Origin: Flavobacteriaceae bacterium UBA2765
GTDB taxonomy: Bacteria > Bacteroidota > Bacteroidia > Flavobacteriales > Flavobacteriaceae
Direction of reading: 5' to 3'
NCBI GenBank assembly: GCA_002352665.1
Contig: DEIV01000014.1
Span: 44,240-108,239 of the forward strand
Length of the DNA: 64,000 nt
The position numbers and the translations under genes are program-made. The stretch's first letter is position 1; each line of letters starts with the position of its first letter. Positions 27,886 through 37,865 of the stretch are shown one piece after another. The notes beneath the pieces were generated by a model that worked only from the letters and a program-made list of their open reading frames with translations, was not told where the DNA came from and searched no databases.

Positions 27886-29610
27886 TTAAGTCATCACTTT
27901 ATTGTTATTTGAGGAAAACATTTGAAACAATACCGCCAAAAATATGACAAGTACACAGCCAATTAAATTTAACCAAAGGTATCCAATTAAAGGTTCTTCT
28001 CCTAGTTTTTCTAATCTATAAATGGCAAAGTAAAAAGTCATAATTACCATCACTTGCGTAACCAAAGCGGCAATAAAAACAGCATTACTTCTTACATATT
28101 TAATAAAAAATGCCAATAAGAAAATACCCAACACATTACCATAAAAAATAGAACCAATAATATTTACCAATTGTATTAAATTATCAAATAAATTGGCTAC
28201 GGAAGCCACAAGTATAGCTATAATTCCCCATAATAATGTAAACCATTTAGACATGTTTACATAGTGCTTATCTGATTTCTCTACTTTTATATTACGTTTA
28301 TACAGATCTATAGCAGTAGTAGAGCCTAAGGCATTCAGTTCTGATGCAGTTGATGACATAGCAGCCGACAATATTACGGCAAGTAACAATCCAATCAATC
28401 CTTTAGGTAAATTATGTAGTATAAAATGAATAAATACATAATCTTTATCATTGGTTTCAACCTTCAAATCTTGTTCTTCTGCAGCATTTTTTATGATTTC
28501 TTGAGCTGATTTTCGGTTTTCTTTATCTGCTATATTTGCGAACAAGAGTTGTTTACTCAATAAGGTATCATTAGTAGTAAGGTATTCATTGATCAATAAT
28601 TGTTTATCACTAAATATTTTATTTTGCTCTTCCTCTAAAGCTTTATATTTCCCTGAAAATGAAGAATTTTCAACAGTTTTTTTTGCTTCGGGATTAAAAT
28701 TTAAGGGTGTAGGATTGAATTGATAAAAAACAAAAACCATTACCCCTACCAATAAAATAAAAAACTGCATTGGTACCTTTAGCAAACCATTAAAAAGCAG
28801 ACCCAATTGCATTTCTTTAATTGATTTTCCTGAAAGATATCTCTGTACTTGGCTTTGATCTGTTCCAAAATAAGAAAGCATTAAGAACGTACCTCCTATC
28901 AAACCTGACCAAACCGTATATTTATTATTTAAATCGAATGAAAAATCTAAAATTTTCATTTTATCACTGGCTCCTGCAATTTGAAGAGCCTTAGTAAAGG
29001 TTATTTCTTCAGGCAGTGCATTTATTATCATAAAGAAAGCAATAAACATTCCAGTAAAAATAACTGCCATTTGTTGCTTTTGGGTTACACTTACAGCTTT
29101 GGTACCGCCTGTAACAGTATAAATAATAACCAATACACCTATAATAATATTCAAAGTAATTAAATCCCACCCTAATACGGCTGACAAGATAATGGCAGGT
29201 GCAAAAATGGTAATTCCGGCCGCCAATCCACGCTGTATTAAGAATAAAATAGCCGCCAAGCTTCTTGTTTTTAAATCAAAACGTGTTTCCAAATATTCAT
29301 AAGCGGTATATACTTTTAAGCGATGATAAATGGGTATGAAGACCAAACAAATAATAACCATGGCAATGGGTAAGCCAAAATAGAATTGTACAAAACCCAT
29401 TCCGTCATGAAACGCCTGTCCCGGTGTAGATAAAAAAGTAATGGCACTTGCTTGAGTTGCCATAACTGATAGACCAATAGTCCACCATTTAGACTGATTA
29501 CCTCCTTTTATAAAATCTTCAACATTTTTACTACCTCTGGTTTTCCATACTCCATAGGCTACAATAAAAAATAAAGTACAAATAAGAACGATCCAATCGA
29601 GTTGTTGCAT
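27886..29610 (-). CDS. Sodium:solute symporter (SSS family)
   Basis: This 574-residue inner-membrane transporter has about 13 hydrophobic helices and the SSS family start DWIVLICTLFFIVAYGVW, then STPGQAFHDGMGF and the YTAYEYLE(T)RF motif in which sugar and proline symporters agree. A hydrophilic insert of about 100 residues (about 300-400) is unusual in position and is rich in Lys and Glu. The substrate is unknown. It is the last gene of an operon with a PIG-L deacetylase and a 34-residue membrane peptide, which suggests import of an amino sugar or derivative, as an inference. Confidence 0.87.
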   Translation of the reverse strand: MQQLDWIVLICTLFFIVAYGVWKTRGSKNVEDFIKGGNQSKWWTIGLSVMATQASAITFLSTPGQAFHDGMGFVQFYFGLPIAMVIICLVFIPIYHRLKVYTAYEYLETRFDLKTRSLAAILFLIQRGLAAGITIFAPAIILSAVLGWDLITLNIIIGVLVIIYTVTGGTKAVSVTQKQQMAVIFTGMFIAFFMIINALPEEITFTKALQIAGASDKMKILDFSFDLNNKYTVWSGLIGGTFLMLSYFGTDQSQVQRYLSGKSIKEMQLGLLFNGLLKVPMQFFILLVGVMVFVFYQFNPTPLNFNPEAKKTVENSSFSGKYKALEEEQNKIFSDKQLLINEYLTTNDTLLSKQLLFANIADKENRKSAQEIIKNAAEEQDLKVETNDKDYVFIHFILHNLPKGLIGLLLAVILSAAMSSTASELNALGSTTAIDLYKRNIKVEKSDKHYVNMSKWFTLLWGIIAILVASVANLFDNLIQLVNIIGSIFYGNVLGIFLLAFFIKYVRSNAVFIAALVTQVMVIMTFYFAIYRLEKLGEEPLIGYLWLNLIGCVLVIFLAVLFQMFSSNNNKVMT

Positions 29611-29628
29611 ATAAGGTTATATTGATTT

Positions 29629-29733
29629 TTACGAAAAATATTTCATGAGAATATAAAATAAGATCAAATAAACCGCATTAGCAATCAATACCCAAGTATA
29701 GATTTTTTGCCAAGTATATTTTTTAGTATCCAT
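29629..29733 (-). CDS. 34-residue single-helix membrane protein
   Basis: This short frame runs ATG (29733) to TAA (29629) and encodes a charged start MDTKKYTWQKIY, a hydrophobic helix (about residues 13-29) and the tail MKYFS. It fills the gap between the deacetylase gene (8 bp upstream) and the symporter gene (18 bp downstream), in the spacing expected of a translated gene. Small single-span subunits accompany some sodium symporters (YhdT with PanF, DUF4212 proteins), so an accessory subunit is a fair guess. Confidence 0.6.
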   Translation of the reverse strand: MDTKKYTWQKIYTWVLIANAVYLILFYILMKYFS

Positions 29734-29741
29734 AATATTAT

Positions 29742-32261
29742 TTATTCTGTTATATCAGATTTACCTATAGAAAGCATATTCGCAAACAATTTGTAAGCCC
29801 CGGGGACTCCGGCTGGTAGTTCTCTAAAAAAACTAATACCAGTATATATAAAATATCCTTTACCGTAATTAGCAATCAATATGCTTCCTTTTTTAGAAGA
29901 TTCACCTTTGTCATGCATAGAAAGTACTGGTGTAAACTCTTTTGCCCATTTATTGGGAAAATACAAACCTCTTTCTTGTATCCATCCATCAAAGTCAATA
30001 GCAGTAATTTTATTAGGTCTATTTAATAATTCGTGTTTTGAATCCAAAAACGAAACCTTAGCATCTTCCTCAGCAACTCTATCTCTTGATATTTTTAAAG
30101 AATATGGTGCTATTTGATCCACCTTTAAACCTCCATTAGTATTATATTGTACTATTAAAGTCCCTCCATTTTTACTGTATTCATGCAATTCCTTTTGATA
30201 AAAAACGGCATTATCACTTACATTATAGACTCTGATACCTAGTACAACTGCGTCAAATTTTTGTAGATTTTTAGCTTTTATATCCTTTTCATTCAATTCA
30301 ATAACCGTATATCCTATTTGACGTAAACTATTAGGTACTTTATCACCTGCTCCTTGTATATAACCAATTAATTGTCCTTTTTTCTTAATATCCAGTCGAA
30401 CTACTTTAGCTTCAGAAGGTAATAAAACTGTTTGCTTTGGAATATGGTTATAATTAATATCAACCATTTCGTTAGTAAAATCATCACCATCTATATTAAC
30501 AATCGGTGAAATTATACCTTCATTCTGATCATTTGGCGGTGTTACCGTAAAAACAAACGTTTTTTCTTCTCCTCTCTTATCAATAGCGAAATCAATTTTG
30601 TCTGGACTTACAGTCCAATCCTTTGGAATACATAAAGAAATATTTCCGGAGGATTTATCTTTAGATGAGCGAATTGTTACAGGCACTTCTTTAGCCTTAT
30701 GATCAGCAAAAATATTTACCTTATTTGAAATTTTCGCGGTGATTGTTGGAACCACTTCAAAAGGTTGGTATACCTCTCCTTTAACAGGGTCATTATATTT
30801 ATAAACAATATCTTTTTGAAAATCAATATATTGTCCTTCAATAATTAAACTAAATTCTACAGTTATTTTCCTTGATGTCTCAGGGTTTCCTATCCATTTT
30901 TTATCCGAAACATTATACATACCTATAGTACTTTTTTGATCTAACCAATATGGTGTTGTGTAATGTTCGTGCTCAGAAATGTTAATTTCTTCAGATTCAT
31001 GATAAGGTATATTATTTTTCAAGTCCTTATATTCAGCAAATTCTTTGGTTTCAAACGGCTGAAAACTTGATGTTAATATATTAATTGCTTGTAATTTAAT
31101 AGATGTATTACTTCTATTAATAGCTTCTATGTTTACTTTAACCATTTCATTCAATGCAGTATAAGGTACTTCTGCAACAGCCTCTAAATATAAACCTGCA
31201 CAGAACGCAATAATATTTTTGATTTCTTTTATCTTAATGGTTTTCCAATGTTCATTGTCATTTAATCTTTTAATCAATTCGTAAGCCTTAAGGAGCTCAG
31301 GGATACTTGCCGCAGGATTATTAAAATCGTACTCTTTTTGCACTTGCCGTAAAATTGCACCTATAGCTTTACCACCTTCTACTCTATTCCATGTGGTATC
31401 AATACCATCAAAAACATTATTGTTTTTTGGAAATTCTCCCTTTATCAATTCAATGTATTCCTGTTGACCACCTCTGGTACCAGTATTTCCAAAGCCTTGA
31501 GATTGATGCTGACTTCTACTCGATGATGCTATTTCACTATTTGACAATCCTCTGGATGGAAAATAAACACCAGTATCAAAACTTAACATTTTAGATTTAT
31601 CAGCCTTGTCAAAATTTTCCCTACTTCCATAAAACCACCACGTGGTATTAAAAAATAATCGTTTAGGTTGCCAGGTTTTATACAGATTATGACTCTTAAA
31701 AGTGGTATCTCCCACCAAATCAAAAGCTTCAACACTCAGTATAGCTGAAGATGTATGATGACCATGGGTTTTTCCTGCAGAAGCCCTGTTGAACCTATTG
31801 ATAACTACATCTGGTTTATATTTTCTAATAATAGACACTACATCTTTCAATACTTCTTCTTTATTCCAGAAATTTAGCGTTTCATCCGGATGTTTAGAAT
31901 AGCCAAAATCTTTGGCTCGTGTAAAAAACTGCTCACCACCATCTGTTCTTCTTGCCGCTAAAAGCTCTTGTGTTCTTATTACACCCAACAGCTCTTGTAA
32001 TTCTGTACCTATTAAATTTTGACCCCCATCACCTCTGGTAATAGATAAATAAGCAGTTCTGGCCTTGACATGATTAGAAAAATACGAAATTAGTCGTGTA
32101 TTTTCATCATCTGGATGTGCAGCAAGATATAATACTGTTCCCAGAAAATTTAATTTTTGTATTGACTCATAAATTTCATTAGAATTTGGTTTTAAGGGTT
32201 TCTGAGCGGAGATTACACCATTGAATAAAATAAATATTAATAAAAATGTGCGAATTTTCAT
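29742..32261 (-). CDS. Secreted large PIG-L-family deacetylase
   Basis: The 839-residue protein has a signal peptide (about 1-19, ending ISAQ) and an N-terminal LmbE/PIG-L domain with zinc motifs HPDDE (49-53) and HGHHT (166-170). The middle (about 420-620) is beta-rich, and the C-terminal 220 residues resemble a ThuA or glutamine-amidotransferase-like fold (TLIVQYNTNGG). The protein should remove N-acetyl groups from a GlcNAc-containing substrate outside the cytoplasm. It begins an operon with a 34-residue membrane peptide and a sodium symporter, suggesting that released product or acetate is imported. Confidence 0.85.
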   Translation of the reverse strand: MKIRTFLLIFILFNGVISAQKPLKPNSNEIYESIQKLNFLGTVLYLAAHPDDENTRLISYFSNHVKARTAYLSITRGDGGQNLIGTELQELLGVIRTQELLAARRTDGGEQFFTRAKDFGYSKHPDETLNFWNKEEVLKDVVSIIRKYKPDVVINRFNRASAGKTHGHHTSSAILSVEAFDLVGDTTFKSHNLYKTWQPKRLFFNTTWWFYGSRENFDKADKSKMLSFDTGVYFPSRGLSNSEIASSSRSQHQSQGFGNTGTRGGQQEYIELIKGEFPKNNNVFDGIDTTWNRVEGGKAIGAILRQVQKEYDFNNPAASIPELLKAYELIKRLNDNEHWKTIKIKEIKNIIAFCAGLYLEAVAEVPYTALNEMVKVNIEAINRSNTSIKLQAINILTSSFQPFETKEFAEYKDLKNNIPYHESEEINISEHEHYTTPYWLDQKSTIGMYNVSDKKWIGNPETSRKITVEFSLIIEGQYIDFQKDIVYKYNDPVKGEVYQPFEVVPTITAKISNKVNIFADHKAKEVPVTIRSSKDKSSGNISLCIPKDWTVSPDKIDFAIDKRGEEKTFVFTVTPPNDQNEGIISPIVNIDGDDFTNEMVDINYNHIPKQTVLLPSEAKVVRLDIKKKGQLIGYIQGAGDKVPNSLRQIGYTVIELNEKDIKAKNLQKFDAVVLGIRVYNVSDNAVFYQKELHEYSKNGGTLIVQYNTNGGLKVDQIAPYSLKISRDRVAEEDAKVSFLDSKHELLNRPNKITAIDFDGWIQERGLYFPNKWAKEFTPVLSMHDKGESSKKGSILIANYGKGYFIYTGISFFRELPAGVPGAYKLFANMLSIGKSDITE

Positions 32262-32379
32262 AAGTCTTATTGGAAGGTTAATTCACAAATCTACTCAATA
32301 ATATCAGTAATTATAATATATTATGAAAACCTTAACATTTTCTCAAATAATGTGAATAAATGGGGATAATTAAATTTTT

Positions 32380-32407
32380 TTTGCTCGCATTTATTATAAT
32401 ATATTTG
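32380..32407 (+). promoter_or_regulatory. Probable dnaN promoter
   Basis: TTTG (32380-32383) and TATATTTG (32400-32407) are 16 bp apart, slightly short for the usual Bacteroidetes spacing. The start codon follows 26 bp after the -7 element. Confidence 0.45.
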
Positions 32408-32433
32408 TAATAATATTTTAAACCACGTATTAG

Positions 32434-33552
32434 ATGAAATTTATAGTCTCAAGCACACAATTATTAAAACAACTTCAAATATTAGGAGGGGTTATCAATA
32501 ACAATAATACATTGCCAATTTTAGATAATTTTTTGTTTGAATTATCAAGCAAAGAATTGAAAGTTTCAGCATCAGATCTAGAGACTACAATGAGTACAGT
32601 TATTGCTGCTGAAGCTGATGAAAATGGGACTATTGCAGTAAACGCCAGATTGTTATTAGATACTTTAAAAACATTTCCTGAACAACCTTTAACCTTTGTA
32701 GCTGAGGATAACCATACTTTGGAAATTAGTTCAGAAAGTGGTAAATACGCTTTAGCTTATGCGGATGGTACGGAATTTCCTAAAGCTGTAGAATTAGATG
32801 ATCCTAGTTCAACTACTATAAAAGGTGATATTTTAGCAACAGCCATTGGTAAAACTATTTTTGCTTCCGGAAATGATGACTTAAGGCCTGTAATGAGTGG
32901 TGTTTTCTTTCAATTTTCGACTGAAAATTTAACTTTTGTAGCTACAGACGCACATAAATTGGTAAAATACACACGAAATGATGTTCAAGCCAATGAGGTA
33001 GCTGAGTTTATTATGCCGAAAAAACCACTCAATTTATTAAAAAATATACTTTCAGGTTCTGAAAATGAAATTACTATAGAATATAATAATGCCAATGCAA
33101 AATTTATCGTTGATAAAACGGTATTAGTGTGTCGATTAATTGATGGTAAATATCCAAATTATGATGCCGTTATTCCCAAAGAAAACCCGAATAAACTGAC
33201 TTTAGACAGGAATTCTTTTCTAAATTCTGTAAGACGTGTTTCTATTTTCTCTAGTAAAACCACCCACCAAATTAGATTAAAAATGGCAGGGACAGAGCTA
33301 AATATTTCAGCAGAAGATATTGACTTCTCAAATAAAGCCGATGAACGTTTACAATGTAGCTACGAAGGTGATGACATGCAAATTGGTTTTAATTCAAAGT
33401 TTTTATCTGAAATGTTGAGTAATTTAGAATCAAACGAAATTTTATTAGAAATGTCATTACCAAATAGAGCAGGTATTTTAACTCCTATTGATGGTCTAGA
33501 GGAAGGGGAACTGATAACCATGCTGGTAATGCCGGTAATGCTTAACGGCTAA
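32434..33552 (+). CDS. dnaN: DNA polymerase III subunit beta (sliding clamp)
   Basis: The 372-residue protein has the usual length and three-domain clamp fold. The start MKFIVSSTQLLKQLQILGGV, the SASDLETTM segment, the domain 2 FVATDAHKLVKY, and the end TMLVMPVML are family markers. The dimer encircles DNA and tethers the polymerase; its hydrophobic groove binds clamp-binding motifs of partner proteins. It is a single gene with its own promoter, not next to dnaA here. A hairpin overlaps its stop codon. Confidence 0.96.
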   Translation: MKFIVSSTQLLKQLQILGGVINNNNTLPILDNFLFELSSKELKVSASDLETTMSTVIAAEADENGTIAVNARLLLDTLKTFPEQPLTFVAEDNHTLEISSESGKYALAYADGTEFPKAVELDDPSSTTIKGDILATAIGKTIFASGNDDLRPVMSGVFFQFSTENLTFVATDAHKLVKYTRNDVQANEVAEFIMPKKPLNLLKNILSGSENEITIEYNNANAKFIVDKTVLVCRLIDGKYPNYDAVIPKENPNKLTLDRNSFLNSVRRVSIFSSKTTHQIRLKMAGTELNISAEDIDFSNKADERLQCSYEGDDMQIGFNSKFLSEMLSNLESNEILLEMSLPNRAGILTPIDGLEEGELITMLVMPVMLNG

Positions 33553-33567
33553 ATCTTAAGTTTAGCC
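33547..33567 (+). terminator. Hairpin overlapping the dnaN stop codon
   Basis: GGCTAAA (33547-33553) pairs perfectly with TTTAGCC (33561-33567), and a T-rich stretch follows about 12 bp later. The stem contains the dnaN stop codon. It is a likely but not classic terminator. Confidence 0.5.
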
Positions 33568-33794
33568 ATTTAATTACTCTTTTTTTAATATCCCCATTCA
33601 CTTGCTAAAACCTACCATTTGTTTATAAATAGTTACTTTTAGTATAGTTTATTATTCTGTATAAGATATAATTATTAAATTAGCTGTCTCTAAACCCCCT
33701 AAATTCTAATTTTTTTATTATATTTAAATAAAGAATTAAGTATTATTATTTATTGTTTGCGTTAGTAAAATTGAAGTGTAATCAAAATAACTCT

Positions 33795-34493
33795 ATGAAA
33801 AGAACACTACTCTCTATTTTAACATTTTCGGTATTCCATTTTGTAGCAGTTGCTCAGACAACTGACTACTCAAAAGTAATTTTTAGTAGTAAAATCTATG
33901 AATACAAAGATACCGAACCCAGAACTCAAGAACTAGGTATTGATAAGGATTTACTTGTTGATATTATTGATAATCTTGGTGATTCGTTATATACAAAAAA
34001 ACAGCAAAAGGAAATTATTGATAAGGCATGGTTGGCTTTTTCAAATCCCAAAATGTTTGATTTTGTATATAAAGATTTTGCTGTAAAAACGATCAATAAT
34101 TGGGGACAAATGAATTCCAAAGGTGAATTGGTACTAGAACCAAATCCGTACCTTACTGAGTGGACCATTAATAATGATGAATTCCCATACTTTCAATTGG
34201 CACTAAGCAAAATACTAAAACATTATAGTTTAATAACTTATGGTGACGATGCTCAAAGTGTAAAATCTTCTTTTAATGAATTATTAATAACTAAAAATAT
34301 TAATTTTCAAGATCCTAAAGATGATGATTGGGCATATTCCTATTTAGAAACCGTTAATAGTAGACTTGCCGAAAAAGGACTAGTTGCACTAGTAACAAAA
34401 GGTTACTACAATATTATAGTATGTAAGATTGAAAAGAAAGAAACACTTACTGAATTATTTAAAAAAATTGAGTGGGATTTTATCCAACCATAA
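33795..34493 (+). CDS. Secreted protein of unknown function, tandem copy 1
   Basis: The 232-residue protein starts at the ATG 33795, where a signal peptide (about 1-21, ending AVAQ) begins; a longer frame from TTG at 33753 lacks support. The body shares a pattern with the next gene: SKIYEYKDTEP / SKIKEYKKAKP, FDFVYKDFAV / FDYVFKDIAV, LEPNPYL / IEPNPFL, and the ending WDFIQP / WHFITP. I do not recognise the family. A terminator separates the two genes, so each is transcribed on its own. Confidence 0.65.
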   Translation: MKRTLLSILTFSVFHFVAVAQTTDYSKVIFSSKIYEYKDTEPRTQELGIDKDLLVDIIDNLGDSLYTKKQQKEIIDKAWLAFSNPKMFDFVYKDFAVKTINNWGQMNSKGELVLEPNPYLTEWTINNDEFPYFQLALSKILKHYSLITYGDDAQSVKSSFNELLITKNINFQDPKDDDWAYSYLETVNSRLAEKGLVALVTKGYYNIIVCKIEKKETLTELFKKIEWDFIQP

Positions 34494-34522
34494 TTTATCA
34501 AATAATTTATACTTTTTTAATT

Positions 34523-34554
34523 AAAAAACCGTTCTGTTTTGAGCGGTTTTTTTT
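34523..34554 (+). terminator. Rho-independent terminator between tandem paralogues
   Basis: AAAACCGTTC pairs with GAGCGGTTTT (one wobble) and is followed by a T-run through 34554. Confidence 0.8.
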
Positions 34555-34625
34555 CTAATTTCAACTGCCAAACCGATTAGAATATTAACATTAATTGATC
34601 TCTTAGAAGTCAATAAATTAAAGAA

Positions 34626-35318
34626 ATGAAAAATATATTAATGCTTTTTGTTGTCGTCATGGCTTTTAATTATAGTAGTTGGTCACAACCGGATTATGCT
34701 AAAATAAGATTCCATAGCAAAATAAAAGAATACAAAAAAGCCAAGCCTAGTATGAAAGAGCTTGAAGTCAAAAAAAATGATCTTTTTAATATTATTACTT
34801 TATTAGGCAATTCTTTTTATACTGAAGAGGAAATTGAAGACATGTCTGAAAAAGTTTGGTTATCACTAATTGATCCTAAACAATTTGATTATGTTTTTAA
34901 AGATATAGCCGTAAGGTCAATTCCTAATTGGGATAAGAAAAATTTCAAGGGAGAAATTGTTATAGAACCAAATCCTTTTTTAGCATTGTGGACCTTAGCA
35001 GATAATGAGAAAACATATTTTCAATCGGCTATAGGTCAACTACTTACCTTTTATGGCCTGATGGGTTATGCAGAAGATGCAAAGAACACTAAAATTGCTG
35101 TAAATAAAATGCTCTATACCAAAACAACCAAATTCAGACCTCTTAGAGGTAACGATTGGACAAATTCTTATTTAAATTCTGTAAACTTAGTGATTAACCC
35201 TAAAAATTTAACTGTTCATGTCTCTGCAAAATATGATTTTTTTATTTGCAAAGATGATGTTAAAGATGAGTTATTAGCACTATATGAAAAATTTGATTGG
35301 CATTTTATTACACCATAG
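34626..35318 (+). CDS. Secreted protein of unknown function, tandem copy 2
   Basis: At 230 residues it matches copy 1 in length and plan: signal peptide (about 1-20, ending SSWSQ), then the shared motifs SKIKEYKKAKP, FDYVFKDIAV, IEPNPFL, and the last segment KFDWHFITP. There is a fair amount of divergence between the two, so the duplication is old. No enzyme motif, metal site or lipobox was seen. It is followed by a gene-poor stretch of 241 bp. Confidence 0.65.
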   Translation: MKNILMLFVVVMAFNYSSWSQPDYAKIRFHSKIKEYKKAKPSMKELEVKKNDLFNIITLLGNSFYTEEEIEDMSEKVWLSLIDPKQFDYVFKDIAVRSIPNWDKKNFKGEIVIEPNPFLALWTLADNEKTYFQSAIGQLLTFYGLMGYAEDAKNTKIAVNKMLYTKTTKFRPLRGNDWTNSYLNSVNLVINPKNLTVHVSAKYDFFICKDDVKDELLALYEKFDWHFITP

Positions 35319-35559
35319 TTTAACACTTTCTTTTTCTTATACTTAATTAAACCCTGATTATGCTTTAAAACTTTGTAATTAACATTGAAAGCACAATAAA
35401 TACTGGGTTATTCTTAAATTCAGCACCCAGATTGCTCGCAGTCATTGGAGTCAAATTAAAAATTGAAGCGAAGCGGTTTTTGCGTAATAGATTTTCTAAT
35501 GCTGAATTAGGTATAATCTCTTTCACATTGTGAAGAAGTTTTTTTAGTATATTCACAGA
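35319..35559. other. Intergenic region with a weak minus-strand reading frame and hairpin
   Basis: The region has a CTGGGT/ACCCAG hairpin (35403-35408 with 35425-35430). A 63-codon GTG-initiated frame on the minus strand (35365-35556) is present, but it has no recognisable family and no clear ribosome binding site. I treat it as non-coding or a remnant. Confidence 0.4.
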
Positions 35560-36150
35560 ATGAATTTCTTAGCACATATTTATTTATCAGGTAATAATGA
35601 TCAACTAAAAATCGGTAATTTCATTGCCGATATGATCAAAGGAAATAAATATAAAATATATCCTATAGAAATTCAAAAAGGTATTAAATTGCATAGACAT
35701 ATTGATTCTTTTACAGATACGCACGACATTGTTAAAAAAAGTAAAAAAAGATTACATAGTAGATATAAGCACTATGACGGCGTTATTATTGACGTTCTTT
35801 ATGATCACTTTCTGGCAAAAAATTGGTCTGCTTACTCTAATATACCTTTAAAAGAATACGCTCAAAATTTTTATAGCTTATTACATACCAATTATGACAT
35901 ACTACCTGATACAATCAAAAATTTTCTGCCCTTTATGGTAAAAGATGATTGGCTATACAGTTACAGTACTTTTAAAGGTATTGAAAATGTTTTAATCGGT
36001 TTGAACAAACGTACTCAGCATAAATCTCAAATGCATTTGGCAATTGAAGATTTGCATTTATATTATACTGAACTTGAAAATGACTTTACTGCTTTCTTTA
36101 CAGTGTTACGTTCATCTTGTAAAGAAAAAATAAAAACTTTAGATATATGA
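35560..36150 (+). CDS. acpH: Acyl carrier protein phosphodiesterase (DUF479)
   Basis: The 196-residue protein matches the ACP phosphodiesterase family: MNFLAHIYLSGNNDQLKIGN, ADMIKGNKY, LHRHIDSFTDTH, and YDHFLAKNW. E. coli AcpH hydrolyses the phosphopantetheine arm from holo-ACP; the HD-like fold binds metal through conserved His and Asp residues, visible here in RHID and YDHF. The gene overlaps ggt by 4 bp (ATGA), so they share a transcript. No functional link between the two is evident. Confidence 0.88.
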   Translation: MNFLAHIYLSGNNDQLKIGNFIADMIKGNKYKIYPIEIQKGIKLHRHIDSFTDTHDIVKKSKKRLHSRYKHYDGVIIDVLYDHFLAKNWSAYSNIPLKEYAQNFYSLLHTNYDILPDTIKNFLPFMVKDDWLYSYSTFKGIENVLIGLNKRTQHKSQMHLAIEDLHLYYTELENDFTAFFTVLRSSCKEKIKTLDI

Positions 36151-37841
36151 AAAAAATAATAATTCTATTTTTTATCTCTTTACTTTTCATACAATGTAAA
36201 CAAGAGAATAAACGCATTCAAAAGAAAGAATTTGGCTTTATTGCAGATAGTGCCATGGTAGTTTCTGCCAGAGAAGAAGCTTCAAAAATTGGTGTGGCCA
36301 TTATGGCAAAAGGAGGCAATGCATTTGATGCTTCTATCGCTACAAGCCTGGCATTAGTAGTTGCCTATCCGTTCGCCGGTAATATTGGTGGTGGTGGCTT
36401 TTTGGTATATCGATTAAATGATGGTGCTATAGGAGCTTTAGATTATAGAGAAAAAGCTCCATTAGCGGCAACACGAGATATGTATTTAGACAAGGAAGGT
36501 AATGTTATTGAAGGAAAAAGCACGTTAGGTGCTATGGCTGTTGGTGTACCTGGTACGGTTGATGGATTATTTAAAATCCACCAAAAATTTGGCACACTTC
36601 CATTTGAACAATTAATTCAACCCGCCATAGATTTAGCTGAAAAAGGTGCTGTGGTTACTGAGAGGCAAGCGAAAAGAATAGCGCATTATAGAAAATTATT
36701 TAAAAAAGCCAATAATCGTACCATAGCCTTAGATACTGTATGGAAAAAAGGAGATACCATCAAATATCATGCTTTGGCAGCTACATTAACACGAATTAGA
36801 GATCATGGTAGAGATGAGTTTTATAAGGGTGAAACAGCGGAGCAATTGGTTAATTATATTCAAGATTTAGGTGGTATTATCACCAACGAAGATTTGGCTA
36901 AATATGAAGCCAAATGGCGTAAACCTATTGTTTTTACTTATGATGGCAATAAAATTATTTCTATGTCTCCACCGTCAAGTGGTGGCATTTGTATAGCTCA
37001 AATTTTAAAAACTATAGAACCTTATCATATAGAACAATATGGACATAATTCAACAAAATATATTCAACTAATTACAGAAGCTGAACGTAGGGCTTATGCA
37101 GATAGATCTCATTTTTTAGGTGATCCTGATTTTGTAAATATTCCTATAGATAGTCTTATTTCAAGTCAATATGTTACCCGAAGAATGGAAAATTTTGATT
37201 GGAAAATGGCTACTAAATCTTCTGAGGTCTCTTATGGCAATATAGCAGGAATGGAAAGTGATGAAACTACACATTTTTCTATTATAGATAAATTTGGCAA
37301 TGCCGTTTCTGTTACCACTACTTTAAATGGAGCCTATGGTTCTAAAGTATATGTAGAAAAGGGGGGTTTCTTTTTAAATAATGAAATGGATGACTTAAGT
37401 GCCAAGCCCGGCGTACCCAATATGTTTGGCCTTTTAGGTGCTGAAGCCAATGCTATTGTACCCGAAAAGAGGATGTTAAGTTCTATGACACCAACTATTG
37501 TTGAAAAAAATGGTAAACTTAAAATGGTATTAGGCTCTCCTGGAGGCTCTACAATTATAACTTCAGTGATGCAAAATATTTTAAATGTATTAGAATTTGA
37601 TATGACCATGCAAGAGTCGGTTACTAAACCGCGATTTCATCATCAATGGTTACCAGATGATATTAAATTTGAACCGGCATTTGACACCTTAGTATTTAAT
37701 CCACTAAGAAAATTGGGTTATACTATTGATATCGGCAATACGCCTATTATTGGTAAAGTGGATGCTATTTTAGTTTTGCCAAATGGTAAATTAGAAGGTG
37801 GAGCAGATCCTAGAGGCGACGATAAAGCTGCCGGATATTAG
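36147..37841 (+). CDS. ggt: Gamma-glutamyltransferase
   Basis: The 564-residue protein is a Ntn-hydrolase precursor. The signal ends FIQC, so a lipoprotein anchor at Cys17 is predicted. Self-cleavage should occur before Thr374 in ETTHFS, yielding the small-subunit nucleophile; GGGGFLVY and TTTLNGAYGS are also conserved. GGT transfers or hydrolyses gamma-glutamyl groups of glutathione and related thiols in the periplasm. It overlaps acpH by 4 bp and precedes an ATP-grasp gene by 24 bp. Confidence 0.93.
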   Translation: MKKIIILFFISLLFIQCKQENKRIQKKEFGFIADSAMVVSAREEASKIGVAIMAKGGNAFDASIATSLALVVAYPFAGNIGGGGFLVYRLNDGAIGALDYREKAPLAATRDMYLDKEGNVIEGKSTLGAMAVGVPGTVDGLFKIHQKFGTLPFEQLIQPAIDLAEKGAVVTERQAKRIAHYRKLFKKANNRTIALDTVWKKGDTIKYHALAATLTRIRDHGRDEFYKGETAEQLVNYIQDLGGIITNEDLAKYEAKWRKPIVFTYDGNKIISMSPPSSGGICIAQILKTIEPYHIEQYGHNSTKYIQLITEAERRAYADRSHFLGDPDFVNIPIDSLISSQYVTRRMENFDWKMATKSSEVSYGNIAGMESDETTHFSIIDKFGNAVSVTTTLNGAYGSKVYVEKGGFFLNNEMDDLSAKPGVPNMFGLLGAEANAIVPEKRMLSSMTPTIVEKNGKLKMVLGSPGGSTIITSVMQNILNVLEFDMTMQESVTKPRFHHQWLPDDIKFEPAFDTLVFNPLRKLGYTIDIGNTPIIGKVDAILVLPNGKLEGGADPRGDDKAAGY

Positions 37842-37865
37842 TAAGTTCAACTGGTTATAGTTTTT

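Noticed and set aside
35365..35556. A 63-codon minus-strand frame in the gap before acpH
   Set aside because: It starts with GTG, has no recognisable family, overlaps a hairpin, and lies 4 bp from the divergent acpH start. It was kept only as a note on the region.
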